A DNA stretch of 64,000 nucleotides from contig OZ010590.1 of NCBI GenBank assembly GCA_963932145.1, positions 50,095,612-50,159,611 of the forward strand. The letters are read 5' to 3'. Below are positions 28,001 to 39,105 of this stretch, piece after piece. Below the pieces are notes generated by a model that was not told the DNA's origin, searched no databases, and was given only the letters and a program-made list of their open reading frames with translations. Source of the stretch: Acanthosepion lycidas (taxonomy: Eukaryota > Mollusca > Cephalopoda > Sepiida > Sepiidae). Each line of letters starts with the position of its first letter. Within the stretch, counting starts at the first letter, position 1. Both the position numbers and the translations under genes were made by a program.

Positions 28001-29884
28001 CAGACATGCATACGTGTAAATAAAGAAGGATAAATATACATATACATACATGCATACACACACGCACACTTACATACATATATATATACATACATACACA
28101 TATACAGACATACATACGTGTAAATAAAGAAGGATAAATATACATATACATACATGCATACACACACGCACACTTACATACATATATATATATACATACA
28201 TACACATATACAGACATACATACGTGTAAATAAAGAAGGATAAATATACATATACATACATGCATACACACGCGCACACATACATACATATATATATACA
28301 CACACATATACAGACATACATACGTGTAAATAAAGAAGGATAAATATACATATACATACATGCATACACACACGCACACTTACATACATATATATATATA
28401 TACATACATACACATATACAGACATGCATACGTGTAAATAAAGAAGGATAAATATACATATACATACATGCATACACACACGCACACTTACATACATATA
28501 TATATACATACATACACATATACAGACATACATACGTGTAAATAAAGAAGGATAAATATACATATATATACATGCATACACACGCGCACACATACATACA
28601 TATATATATACGTACATACACATAGACATCATACATACGTGTAAATAAAGAAGGATAAATATACATATACATACATGCATACACACGCGCACACATACAT
28701 ACATATATATATACACACACATATACAGACATACATACGTGTAAATAAAGAAGGATAAATATACATATACATACATGCATACACACACGCACACTTACAT
28801 ACATATATATATACATACACATATACAGACATACATACGTGTAAATAAAGAAGGATAAATATACATATACATACATGCATACACACGCGCACACATACAT
28901 ACATATATATATACACACATATACAGATATACATACGTGTAAATAAAGAAGGATAAATATACATATACATACATGCATACACATGCGCACACATACATAC
29001 ATATATATATACATACATACACATATACAGACATACATACGTGTAAATAAAGAAGGATAAATATACATATACATACATGCATACACACGCGCACACATAC
29101 ATACATATATATATATATATACACACATATACAGACATACATACGTGTAAATAAAGAAGGATAAATATACATATACATACATGCATATACATGCGCACAC
29201 ATACATACATATATATATACATACATACACATATACAGGCATACATACGTGTAAATAAAGAAGGATAAATATACATATACATACATGCATACACACGCGC
29301 ACACTTACCTACATATATATATACATACATACACATATACAGACATACATACGTGTAAATAAAGAAGGATAAATATACATATACATACATGCATATACAC
29401 GCGCACACATACATACATATATATATATACATACACATATACAGACATACATACGTGTAAAGAAGGATAAATATACATATACATACATGCATACACACGC
29501 GCACACATACATACATATATATATATACACACACATATACAGACATACATACGTGTAAATAAAGAAGGATAAATATACATATACATACATGCATACACAC
29601 GCGCACACATACATACATATATATATACACACACATATACAGACATACATACGTGTAAATAAAGAAGGATAAATATACATATACATACATGCATACACAC
29701 GCGCCCCCATACATACATATATATATACACACATATACAGACATACATACGTGTAAATAAAGAAGCATAAATATACATATACATACATGCATATACACGC
29801 TCACACATACATATATATATATATACACACACATATACAGACATACATACGTCTAAATAAAGAATGATAAATATACATATACAG
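19010..29884. repeat. 104/100-bp tandem satellite array, about 105 units
   Basis: Every unit contains GTGTAAATAAAGAAGGATAA, then ATATACATATACATACATGC, then a variable part. Two main unit types differ there: a 104-bp type with ACACGCACACTTACATAC and a 100-bp type with ACGCGCACACATACATAC plus a shorter CA/TA tail. The 104-bp type dominates about 20.2-23.7 kb, the 100-bp type is concentrated towards both ends and in 24.0-24.9 kb, and the two interleave elsewhere. Rare variants recur at fixed distances, indicating higher-order structure. Minus-strand frames up to 474 codons (Cys/Tyr/Met/Val repeats) exist because the unit lacks stops in most frames. They shift frame every unit and are artefacts. 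Confidence 0.97.
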
Positions 29885-30039
29885 TACACCAATAAAAAAT
29901 GGAGACCCATAAGCTAATATGAATATAAAGGAAGGATCGAACATCAAAAACTACACCAAATAAAATGCGTGCACATACAGAAAACAAAAACCAGCATATA
30001 TAAAGAATCAACATACACGTACGTGTACACACTTATCTA

Positions 30040-30118
30040 TTAGGTTGGTGCAAAAATAATATCGTTTTTAATGTTAAAAAAATACGTCAAAAACGATATT
30101 ATTTTTGCACCAACCTAA
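30040..30118. mobile_element. Mariner MITE copy 2 (79-bp form)
   Basis: Ends TTAGGTTGGTGCAAAAATAA and the perfect mirror, TA duplications at 30038-30039 and 30119-30120. The interior is shorter than the 102-bp form, and its length (79 bp) and termini closely match the known MADE1 layout. Confidence 0.92.
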
Positions 30119-30124
30119 TACATA

Positions 30125-30945
30125 TATATTTATATAAATGCGAACGTCACTGTGTCTGTGTATCACACTTTTCCAATGTTACTCCTAGAGGTCGTAAGCC
30201 AACATATCATACTATTTTCGAATCAGACCGACTCCGTGAGTAAATTAAAATACATTCTGTGCGGGATCCGAAAATTTGGATTCCCAAGTTTACATTACTG
30301 CGATTATTTTCGGTGAGTTTTTTTTTTTTTTTTTTTTGCTACGAGTTTTTTTTTTTGATAAAATTTTTTATAACTTGGAAATAAATTTGGGAATAATCGA
30401 AATTAATTGCGAAATCCAGCGAAAGTCAGACATGAAATAAAAAATAATTGTTTGTACTGAAAGTAAGAATCTGCTTACATGAAATTGTCTTTAAATTAAA
30501 TAACGGAAGAAGAATTATCGTTGAACTTTTAAAAAGGAGCTTAAATATTAATGCAATATTAAATGCAGCGGTGAGTTTTGAGTTCTTCTGTAGTTTATTG
30601 TTGCATATCGCGTACAGCTGCAGCATGCCTCGCAAAAAGAAATTCTCCGCAATCAGAGGCCCAGATTGCAATCAAAAGAGCCAATGCTTCAGCTAGGAAA
30701 AGAAAGTCCCATGCAAATGAAAACTCAGATCAAACGGCAACCAGGAGAGCTTCTAATGCTGAGAATATGCAAATACTTTGAGACTCTCAAACTCCAGAAC
30801 AAGACGAAGGCCAAATTATTAGGTTGGTGCAAAAATAATGACGTAATAATGTCGTTTTTTGATGTTAAAAAATACGTCAAAAAACGACATTATTACGTCA
30901 TTATTTTTGCACCAACCTAATAAAAGCTCTCAGCAGGAGCTACCT
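30125..30945 (+). mobile_element. Helitron-like fragment, 5' part
   Basis: The plus strand opens with a 5'-end-like AT-rich leader (AAATGCGAACGTCACTGTGT at 30137), followed by untranslated sequence and a frame-shifted N-terminal protein region: MPRKKKFSA at about 30625, then SEAQIAIKRANASARKRKSH and DQTATRRASNAENMQIL followed by DSQTPEQ. The repeated ARR/TPEQ style is characteristic of Helitron replicase-helicase N-termini. One frameshift and one stop are visible. A mariner MITE interrupts it at 30819-30920. The Rep and helicase domains are not in this window. Confidence 0.5.
30819..30920. mobile_element. Mariner MITE copy 3 (102-bp form)
   Basis: Perfect-looking terminal inverted repeats (TTAGGTTGGTGCAAAAATAA and mirror), interior GACGTAATAATGTCGTTTTT and mirror, TA at 30817-30818 and 30921-30922. 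Inserted in the Helitron-like fragment. Confidence 0.93.
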
Positions 30946-30953
30946 GCCCGATA

Positions 30954-30992
<39 letters not shown>
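30954..30992. repeat. (TA)n microsatellite
   Basis: Simple dinucleotide tract. Confidence 0.9.
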
Positions 30993-30994
<2 letters not shown>

Positions 30995-31093
30995 AGCAAA
31001 TATATGGATATAGATCCGACAGTATGAAGAAAACTATACGGAAAAAACAAGCAAAAATCCTAATATGCAATTATGCTGTTTTAATGTTAATAT

Positions 31094-31147
31094 AATGTCA
31101 ACGTCGGATGTTTCGGTCTAATAGACCATCTTCAGGACATATTCATA
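31094..31147 (-). ncRNA. Hammerhead ribozyme motif, left arm
   Basis: On the minus strand: CTGAAGA (complement of 31129-31135), helix II GGTCT-ATT-AGACC (five pairs), GAAA (complement of 31111-31114), helix III ACAT-CCG-ACGT with one A-C mismatch, then T at the cleavage position, and ATGTC/GACAT forming helix I. Core residues are intact; the mismatch may reduce activity. Confidence 0.7.
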
Positions 31148-31325
31148 AAACATAACTAACATTAGTTTTCACAACATCGCCCACGTGACGACGACGTGAT
31201 CATATTTAAACGGGATGCTGATCTTATAAAAGATTTCAGTTATCTGTTTGGATTGGTCTTGCTCTTAGGTCCATCGTCTTTTTCATGTTGAATTGAATAT
31301 GGTCTAATGTTAATTATGTTTTATG

Positions 31326-31380
31326 AATATGTCCTGAAGAAGTCTATTAGACCGAAACGTCCGACGTCGACATTATATTA
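31326..31380 (+). ncRNA. Hammerhead ribozyme, right arm
   Basis: Type I layout. Helix I 5' strand ATGTC (31329-31333); core CTGAAGA (31334-31340); helix II GTCT-ATT-AGAC (31342-31352); GAAA (31354-31357); helix III ACGT-CCG-ACGT (31357-31367, four pairs); predicted cleavage after C31368; helix I 3' strand GACAT (31369-31373). All conserved core positions of the hammerhead family are present. Its arm is part of the foldback element. The short helix III and repeat-borne context match hammerheads known from Penelope-like elements and retrozymes. Confidence 0.82.
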
Positions 31381-31464
31381 ACATTAAAACAGCATAATTG
31401 CATATTAGGATTTTTGTTTGTTTTTTCCGTATTTTTTTTTCATACATATATGTGTATGTATGTT

Positions 31465-32340
31465 TAGTCCAGTGAATATCTATGCAGATGTGCCAACAGT
31501 TTATAGGTGCATCTTCAAAATTCTGCATGACAAGAACCTAGCAGCTTACCTCTCTTCTGACCTTTGACCTAAACCAGGTTGCAAAATTCAATAAGTCTAA
31601 AACCAAACTAGTAACGTTCCGCCAACACCAACCAGTCGATGCAATTTCACCTATCATGATGGATGGGTCTTCACAGTCGTTACCTTCTGTTGGGATTCAG
31701 GCTCTCCTCAGCCCTCAAGTGATGCTGGATAAACTGTCGGTTCATTGTACCGTTTCAGTAAGTATCTGACTCTTCCTGCTATACTCGATCTTTAAAAGAA
31801 CCAGATCAATACAATGGAGTGTTGCTGCCATATCTGGTCTGGAATTGAGCAGTCCTTACTTTTCTGTCTTGATAGAGTTCAAAAGCGTCTCCTCTGCCTC
31901 GTGAGGAATGAATTATTTTCCATCCTAAAATCCCTTTCCCCAAAGACGAAACGTCGCGAGCCTTTATCGCTACTTCTATGACTTCTGATGAGCTGCATTT
32001 CTTGGTCCAGTCACCACTGACCTTTGCAAATGGAACCTGAAATGCCACGTACACAAGACTGAATCATCTCCATTGCCCCTGTATTCCATTAGTGAGGAGT
32101 AAGTACCATCCGGACAGCTTCTTCCCAAGAACTGCTGCTTTGTGGAACTGACTCCCGGCAGGATGTTTTCCCAGTCACTACAATCTTGATCTCTTCAAGT
32201 CTGGGGTTAACCGTTATATTTCCTGTATAACCATATAAACTGCCATTTTTCCTCTTTCTTATGCTCAGAGAACACCACACAGTAACCCTCTGCATTGACT
32301 GGCTCTTGGGCCTTGTATTGAGTAAACATTAGTATAAAGA
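31465..32340 (+). pseudogene. LINE 3' fragment (jockey/CR1-like)
   Basis: Plus-strand remnants in order: YADDVPTVYRCIFKIL-like start (31482), FNKSKTKLVTFRQH (31590), GSSQSLPSVGIQALL, CCHIWSGIEQSLLFCLDRVQ (31826), then SFFPRTAALWN and FPSHYNLDLFKSGVNRYIS near 32120-32220. Frameshifts and stops occur throughout. The RT palm is mostly missing. It is more diverged than the copies at 5, 7 and 35 kb and may be a different subfamily. Confidence 0.75.
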
Positions 32341-32498
32341 ATTGATCCAATAAATCCTGTTACAATCACCTCTTATATGCTTCAAAACTGTGAAAATTCT
32401 CTGTTAGGCCAAAGAGTTGCGTTAACGCTTATTGTCATGTAAGAGTTGACAATTCAGACATGTACAATTAATGAGACAGCAATAATATATAAAGATGT

Positions 32499-32582
32499 TG
32501 AAAACACACACACACACACACAGAGACATATATAAATACATATATATATATGTGTGTGTGTGTGTGAGTGTGTGTGTGTGTA
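32499..32582. repeat. (CA)n-TA-(TG)n microsatellite
   Basis: A self-complementary arrangement of CA, TA and TG runs. Confidence 0.9.
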
Positions 32583-32848
32583 AATATATATAAAAATAGG
32601 AAAGAACATGTTAGGTAAATAAATCCGAAGTTCTTTAGTAAAGACATTTATTTTTTATAATATATGGAAATATCTACTCTTTGCTTGAAGAAGGTCGCGA
32701 AACCACAAACCCGTGTAGCAGAATTATGTCAAATAGAGTATAATATATATTTTAAAATAAAAAATCCACATTTCAACCCAAAACGTTTGTGGTTTATCTT
32801 CTTTTTAAAATATACACTTTTCTCTCGTTAGAACTACTATAACCTCTT

Positions 32849-32849
<1 letters not shown>

Positions 32850-32909
<60 letters not shown>
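32850..32909. repeat. (TA)n microsatellite
   Basis: Simple dinucleotide tract. Confidence 0.95.
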
Positions 32910-32913
<4 letters not shown>

Positions 32914-33215
32914 ATTAACTGATTTTAAATATGTTTTTTTTCGCTACACATTTATAACCATGTTTCAAAAATCGAAGCTAAAAGCTTCGAATTTAATTTT
33001 GTAATTAAATTAAAAACATTAGTTCCATTTCATCCTCAAGCAAATTTTGGAGTAACTTATTTTTAAATTTACTGAGTTTTAAAGGCACGACAAAAATTCA
33101 TAATTCACTGTTTCCAAGGATACAGAGAACTCCACTCATACACACAAAGGGTGGTAGCGTGTTCATTTTCATTGACTTTTCTTGTATCAGTTATTAGTTA
33201 CGTTCGAAAAAAGGG

Positions 33216-33237
33216 GTAAATTCGACACACACACACA

Positions 33238-33283
<46 letters not shown>

Positions 33284-33307
33284 TGTGTGTGTGTGTGTCG
33301 AATTTAC
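33216..33307. repeat. Perfect palindrome of simple repeats
   Basis: GTAAATTCG followed by (AC)n, (TA)n, (GT)n and CGAATTTAC. The unique 9-bp flanks are also inverted, so the whole segment can fold into one hairpin. Confidence 0.9.
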
Positions 33308-33606
33308 ATATCGGCAAAAAAATTACATCCTTTCATTTATTAGTCATTAAATTACGTTACTTAGCATCCTCCATAATTTACTGCTACTTTTCAGTTAACC
33401 CGATGGATATTTATGAGCGTTTCTTAAATTTACAAATTTAGAAAAACAAACAACATTTTTACTTTTGTTTCTAAATACTTGTTGCAAAATAAAATCCTTA
33501 CATTTTCCTTCATAAAGTTCATCAGAGGATGAAAGTAAGCGGCTAAGTTTTCCTTTTGTTTTTATTCAGCGCTGGAGTCAGTTTTTTTTTTGTTTGTTTG
33601 TTTTTT

Positions 33607-33670
33607 AGCAAAGTCAGTTTAAATTAGTTTTGAAATGCAGCAAAGTCAGTTTAAATTAGTTTTGAAATGC
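33607..33670. repeat. 32-bp direct tandem duplication
   Basis: Two exact adjacent copies of a unit beginning AGCAAAGTCAGTTT; a third partial copy starts at 33671. Confidence 0.85.
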
Positions 33671-33679
33671 AGCAAAATA

Positions 33680-34145
33680 TTTTGCTTAATGGAAATATTA
33701 AACTGAATCTATTAGATTGAAATTAAAAGTAAAATAAAAGTTTCAGTTTTTTAAAATTAACTTTAAACTTTAGGTATCGCTTTTTGGGGGTGGCCCTTAA
33801 TATTATAAATATTTTTCATTATTATTACTTCAAACAATATATTTAGCAAATACATGGATTAGAGCAGACATCCTTGTTTTTTAAACTGTAAATCTAAGCC
33901 GGTGCATTCGAAAGGGCTAATAAAAATATTGGGCCTTCCGAAAAAGATTCGAACCTGCGCCTCGCTTATAGAGGAAAACGCTTGGATGAGATTGAAAGTA
34001 CTTGGGAAAATAAAAGAAATGAAAATAACTACGGCTTCTTCCTTAATTAGTTTAATAACAACACTAAGAAATTGATCCGTGAATTTGAAAAAATAAAAAT
34101 AAATGGATATGATATGTTCGGATTATTGAACCAAACATATACAAT
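33680..34145. other. AT-rich sequence with a tRNA-like B-box
   Basis: The only mark is a minus-strand CAGGTTCGAATC motif near 33945, which could be the remains of a tRNA-like SINE head. No A box is convincing. Confidence 0.3.
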
Positions 34146-34147
34146 GC

Positions 34148-34224
<77 letters not shown>

Positions 34225-34233
34225 CGCGTGCGC
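34146..34233. repeat. (TA)n-(TG)n-(CG)n microsatellite
   Basis: TA passes into TG, then a short CG run. Confidence 0.95.
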
Positions 34234-34239
34234 ATGGTC

Positions 34240-34990
34240 AAAAAACAATATTGGCCAATAGTTAATAGCGAAAAGCAAGATATTCACTTCACTTGCCAGA
34301 AAGGTGACTTTCCTCAACATATGTTTTCCGGGTGAAAACATTCCACATCGATCGTGATTCCTTCCTTTCTTGACCCCATTGCCCCCCCTTCTGTCAATCA
34401 ATCTCCTTTTCCTCTCTCCTAAACAATGCACCTGTTTCCCTCAAAATCTATGGATCCCTTGAAATCCCCCGCCTCTTTTTCGCCTTTGCAATTTTTTTGT
34501 CTGTTCAACCCAATTTTGTCAATGTTTAAAAGATTCGTTTTTATTTTCCTTTTCCGAAACTGAAAGAATTTTGAGCGGAAGCGAACGTTTTGAGGCTACA
34601 ACCGGAAGGAAAAAAGTAACGGCTTTTTTTTTTTTTTTTTTTCGTTTGAGATACAAAACAACCTGCAGACGACAGAAAAAAATTCTTGTAAAGACCTCTA
34701 GATTCTTATCGGATTCAAAAGAATATATTTAGCTATCTCTAGGATTTAGAAAGTTTGTTTTGCGTCAATGTTCCAAGTAAAGGAGGCCTGCCTGCTTTGA
34801 AAATCAGCATTTCTATTTTCAGCTTTAAACCGGTTCTTATTACCGATCATGAGACATTCTAGAAAATATGTTTGACAGAGTCAAGTTGATTTTAATGCTA
34901 ATGTTTCATAATGCATTTGGATCACCTATTTTGCCAATGGGAGTCTACATCATCCGTCCATTTCTTCCTAACTTTTCATATTTCTGACAT
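34240..34990. other. Unassigned noncoding stretch
   Basis: No gene or repeat family recognised; poly(T) at 34625-34642. Confidence 0.5.
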
Positions 34991-35039
34991 CAGTTAATCG
35001 ATCGATCCATTGATTAATTGGTGTAATAAATATGAAAAA

Positions 35040-36500
35040 TCTACCCCAATCTAGCCTTATTCAAAGCAAGGACGAATGGTAGACTTGTAAATATGTAAGA
35101 TAGATTCTGGCGAGAAAAAAGAAAAACTGTCTAGCACATCATAGGAAATCCACTTTCCTAGCAGCCGACCTAGAAATTGATTCAATATAATCTTACCATT
35201 TCATGTCAGTAGTAAACGTTAGTCCAAGAAAGCGCAATGAGTCACTTTCCTGGAGGTTAGCATTAGCCATGAAGTTTGAAGGTAAAAAGAGTCCTCTCAG
35301 ACGATTCAAAGAGAGCAATTTCGTTTTAAAGCGTTAACATTAACAATCCATTCTTTGCGTCATTTAACAACAGATTATAGGTCATTTTTTTTTAGATCAG
35401 TTACCAATTTGACCTCATCGAACCGATCAGACTTACTATTAAGGCAAGAGTAAATAGTTGTGACATAAGAAAAGATACCGAGTTGAGAACGATTATTTAT
35501 TAATAGTAGAAACAATGTAGGTCCAAGTATAGAGCTCTGATAAATACCTGCATCTATGCAAAATGATCTAGAAGAGTGGCCATTCAAGACAACTCTCATT
35601 ACACGATTTGATAGGAAAGACTGAATCAGTTCACATATCTTCCATGAATGCCATAACCTTTCAACCTGCGAAGAAGACATGTCAAATGCCTTCGAGATAT
35701 CCAAAGCAACAGTCCGAGTTTCACCATTCATATCTAAAGCTTGATAAACTCTTTCAGCAATAATCGTTAACACATCAGTAGTTGACCTTGAGAAACGAAA
35801 ACCACATTGCTTATCTGAAGGAAGACCATGCTATGGGAGATGCTTAAACAATTTAGAGTTAATTTAAAAAGCCTCTACTACTTTGCCCGGTGGAGTAATG
35901 AATAGCGGCTCGGATTGAGAGCCGAGTTTGAATTCCATCTGAATTACATTCACTTACGCGCTAAAACACTTGGGAAAGGTATGAATCATTTTCCCCCCAG
36001 CTATGGGTAAATAGCAGAACAGACCGGGTTCTGTAGCCGTGGATGGCAACTGATCTACCGCATAAATAAATGGCAACTTACAGCAGGAAAAATCTGTCTC
36101 GTCAGTTATGTATCGAAAGATACATGATCGCCTAAGCATGTATCATGCATGTTACAACTGGCTGACTACTTTGCGAAAAAGAATAGAAGGCTAATAGGCC
36201 GACAGTTAGAAGGATCAGATGCTTCGCCTGAATTCTTAAAGTTTTGAACAGCAGAAGATAATTTCCAATAAGCAGGAAAACAAGAAGCAGCAAGGCATTT
36301 ATTATAGAGTTCAGAGAGAACAGTTCAGTTTTTTAAGGAATATTGCAGTTTACATGCTTTGCGATGATCCAGTTTAGAGATGATAGCAAAGACCATATCA
36401 CTGAATAGAAACTCTAAATGGAAGCCAGGCAAAAGTAGAATTTAAAGATAATTTACAAGCAAAACGTTCTGATTTATCAGTAGAAGTTAACACCTAAAAC
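35040..36500 (-). pseudogene. Decayed jockey/CR1-like LINE split by a SINE
   Basis: Minus-strand translation from right to left: linker and early RT (NSTFAWLPFRVSIQ-like, then CRPISLLFF-like) at 36480-36170; after the SINE interruption, DISKAFDMSS (about 35695), VLNGHSSRSFCIDAGIYQSS (about 35560), LFLLLINN and the YxDD-region remnant YVTTIYSCLNSKSDR (about 35460); then LQESDSLRFLGLTF and KW.DYIESISRSAARKV at 35240-35150. Same family as 6330-8795, which shares IYSCLNSKSD and DYIESISRSA. Stops and frameshifts are frequent. Confidence 0.82.
35888..36059 (+). mobile_element. tRNA-derived SINE, family A, copy 2 (partial)
   Basis: Head CGGTGGAGTAATGAATAGCG with B-box-like GAGTTTGAATTCC and the first half of the body up to GATGGCAACTGATCTA; the 3' half and tail are missing. 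Inserted in opposite orientation into the LINE at 35.0-36.5 kb. Confidence 0.82.
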
Positions 36501-36984
36501 TGATTAAAGAATAGGGAGGATAGAAGACATACTCTTATTTAACACACTGTTACGTTATTTATACGCATATATATCGCTATATTTATAGAAAAAAGTGTTC
36601 AACCTTGTGAAGGGAATGAAGTGAAATGATGAACGAAGAGAATGTAATAAAATTGCATACGAAGGAAATGAAGGGGGAATAAAAGAAAGTAACGGATAAA
36701 AGAATTTCTGTTAAATGTCTTAGGAAGGAAATTATATAAACACTAATTTTGTTTCATTTGAGCAAATCCATAGATTATTATAGAGAGTGTGACATGACGC
36801 AGCTGAGTGTTGAACGAGGAAAATATGAAATTTGAAGTCAACACTGATTAATTTGCATTAACGAAAACAAGTAGGCTGCAAATTTAAGCCTAAAAGGAAC
36901 ATTCGTTAGTAACTTTCTTCCATTTGTCTTATCGCAATACTAATGTAATAACTTCAGGTGTTGCATATTTATGGATATATGCTG

Positions 36985-36985
<1 letters not shown>
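36500..36985. other. AT-rich noncoding stretch
   Basis: GAA/GAAATG-rich motifs begin to appear, a degenerate prelude to the downstream minisatellites. No gene. Confidence 0.5.
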
Positions 36986-36988
<3 letters not shown>

Positions 36989-37057
<69 letters not shown>

Positions 37058-37079
37058 ATGTGTGTGTGTGTGTGTGTAT
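36989..37079. repeat. (TA)n-(TG)n microsatellite
   Basis: TA run followed by TG run. Confidence 0.95.
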
Positions 37080-37199
37080 ATGTACACATACGCATGTTTT
37101 TCTACCAATACGAATAATTTAAAAAAAAAAAAACTTTTACATATATCATTGGGAAATTATGAAAGGCTAATGTAAGCAAAAGATGATAATGTTTAATAA

Positions 37200-39090
37200 T
37201 TATAATATATGATAGAAATAAAGTGAAATTGTTAAATAAGCAAATGAAATGAACTAAGGTACGAAGAAAATGAAGTGAAATGTTGAACGAAAGAAATGAA
37301 AAGAAATGACGTATGAAGGAAGGAAGAGAATCGATAAAGAAGAAAATTTAAGGAAAATAACGTATAAAGAAAATCAAGTCAAATGATTACGGATGGAAAT
37401 GATATATGAAAGAAACGAAGTTAAATGCTTAAAGAAGCAAATGAAAGGAAATATCGTATGAAGGAGATAATGAGAAATGGTAAAGAAGGAAATGAAAGGA
37501 AATAACATCTGTAGGAAATGAAGTGAAACGATGAAGTAATTAAATGAAATAAAAATAAAGTACCAATATGAAATGAATTGAAATGATGAAGGATAGAAAT
37601 GAAAAGAAATTACGTACGAAGGAAATGAAGTGAAATGATGAAGGAAGGAAATGAAAAGAAATTACGTAAGAAAGAAATGAAATGAAATGTTGAAGGATGG
37701 AAATGAAAAGAAATTACGTAAGAAGGAAATGAAATGAAATGTTGAAGGATGGAAATGAAAAGAAATTACGTACGAAGGAAATGAAGTGAAATGATGAAGG
37801 AAGGAAATGTAAAGAAATTTGTACGAAGGAAATGAAGTGAAATGATGAAGGATGAGAAATGAAAAGAAATTACGTACGAAGGAAATGAAGTGAAATGATC
37901 AGGGAAGGAAATGAAAATATATTACGTAAGAACGAAATGAAGTGAAATGATGAAGGATGGAAATGTAAAGAAATTTGTACGAAGGAAATGAAGTGAAATG
38001 ATGAAGGAAGGAAATGTAAAGAAATTTGTACGAAGGAAATGAAGTGAAATGTGAAGGAAGGAAATTAAAAGAAATTACGTACGAAGGAAATGAAGTGAAA
38101 TGATGAAGGATCGAACTAAAAAAAAATTACTTGCGAAGGAAATGAAGTGAAACGATGAAGGGTTGAAATGAAAAGAAGGAAATGAAGTGAAATGATGAAG
38201 GATGTAAATGAAAGAAGTTACGTACGAAGGAAATGAAGTGAAATGATGAAGGAAGGAAATAAAAAGAAATAATGTACGAAGGAAATGAAGTGAAATGTTG
38301 AAGGATGGAAATGAAAAGATATTACGTAAGAAGGAAATGAAGTGAAATGATGAAGGATGGAAATGAAAAGAAATTACGTACGAAGGAAATGAAGTGAAAT
38401 AAGAAACAAAGTATTGAAAAAATAACCTTGAAAAGAAATGAAGTGAAATGATGAAGGAAGTTTACGAAATGAAACATATGAAGTAAAAGATGTTAAATGG
38501 CAAACGAAGCAAATGAAATGGAATAACGTACGAAAGAAATGAAGTGAAATGATGGCGTTTGAAAATAAAAGGAAATATCGTATGAATGATATGAAATGAA
38601 ATGATGAAGGCAGAGAATGTAATAAAATAGCCTACGAAGGAAATCATTTTAAATGATTAAAAGAGAAAAAAAGAAAATAACATGAAAGAATTTATGTTGA
38701 ATTACCAAGGAAAGAAATTAATCAAAATAATATATGATAGAAATGAAGGAAAAGGGTTAAGCAAATGAAATGAAATATCGTACGAAGGAAATGATGTAAA
38801 ATTTCGAACGAAGAAAATGAAAGGAAATAATGTAAAAATGAAATGAATTAATGGGGGGTAAATGAAAGGAAATGATGCATTAATGAAATAAAGTTAAATG
38901 ATCAAGAAAGGAAATGAAATAAAATAGCAGATTATAAAAAATAATGTTAAATGTTTATGTTAGGAAATTGTTGAAAATAATCTATGAAGGAAATGAAATG
39001 AAATGATTCCGGAAGGATATAAAAGAAATAACGGATGAACTGAATGAAGTGAAATGATGAAGGAAAGAAATGATTTAAATATGAAGGAAA
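37200..39090. repeat. Degenerate GAAATGAA minisatellite, 52-bp core unit
   Basis: The best part (about 37560-38420) repeats a 52-bp unit containing GGAAATGAAGTGAAATGATG then AAATTACGTACGAA, with small indels. Towards both ends the units decay into scattered GAAATGAA motifs. It appears to be the ancestral, diverged flank of the homogeneous 94-bp array. Confidence 0.85.
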
Positions 39091-39105
39091 ATATGTGAAC
39101 TGTTG

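Larger units (their letters stand above)
31036..31432. mobile_element. Foldback element with a hammerhead ribozyme in each arm
   Basis: Two arms of about 130 bp (31036-31165 and 31303-31432) are near-perfect reverse complements, separated by a unique 137-bp spacer with no open frame. Each arm contains a complete hammerhead layout, pointing outward (minus strand on the left, plus strand on the right). The arrangement mirrors, at small scale, the inverted Penelope copies at 14.9-17.9 kb. It may be a heavily truncated Penelope-like pair or a non-autonomous derivative such as a retrozyme-like unit. No target duplication was resolved. Confidence 0.75.

Noticed and set aside
18926..29910. Many overlapping minus-strand open frames up to 474 codons, rich in Cys, Tyr, Met and Val
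   Set aside because: They are translations of the 104/100-bp satellite. The unit lacks stops in most frames and its length shifts the frame each time, so several frames are open at once. No independent coding signal.
30426..30696. Overlapping 81-82-codon frames on both strands
   Set aside because: They lie in the Helitron-like leader; the informative protein remnant is in a different frame, and these look like chance frames.
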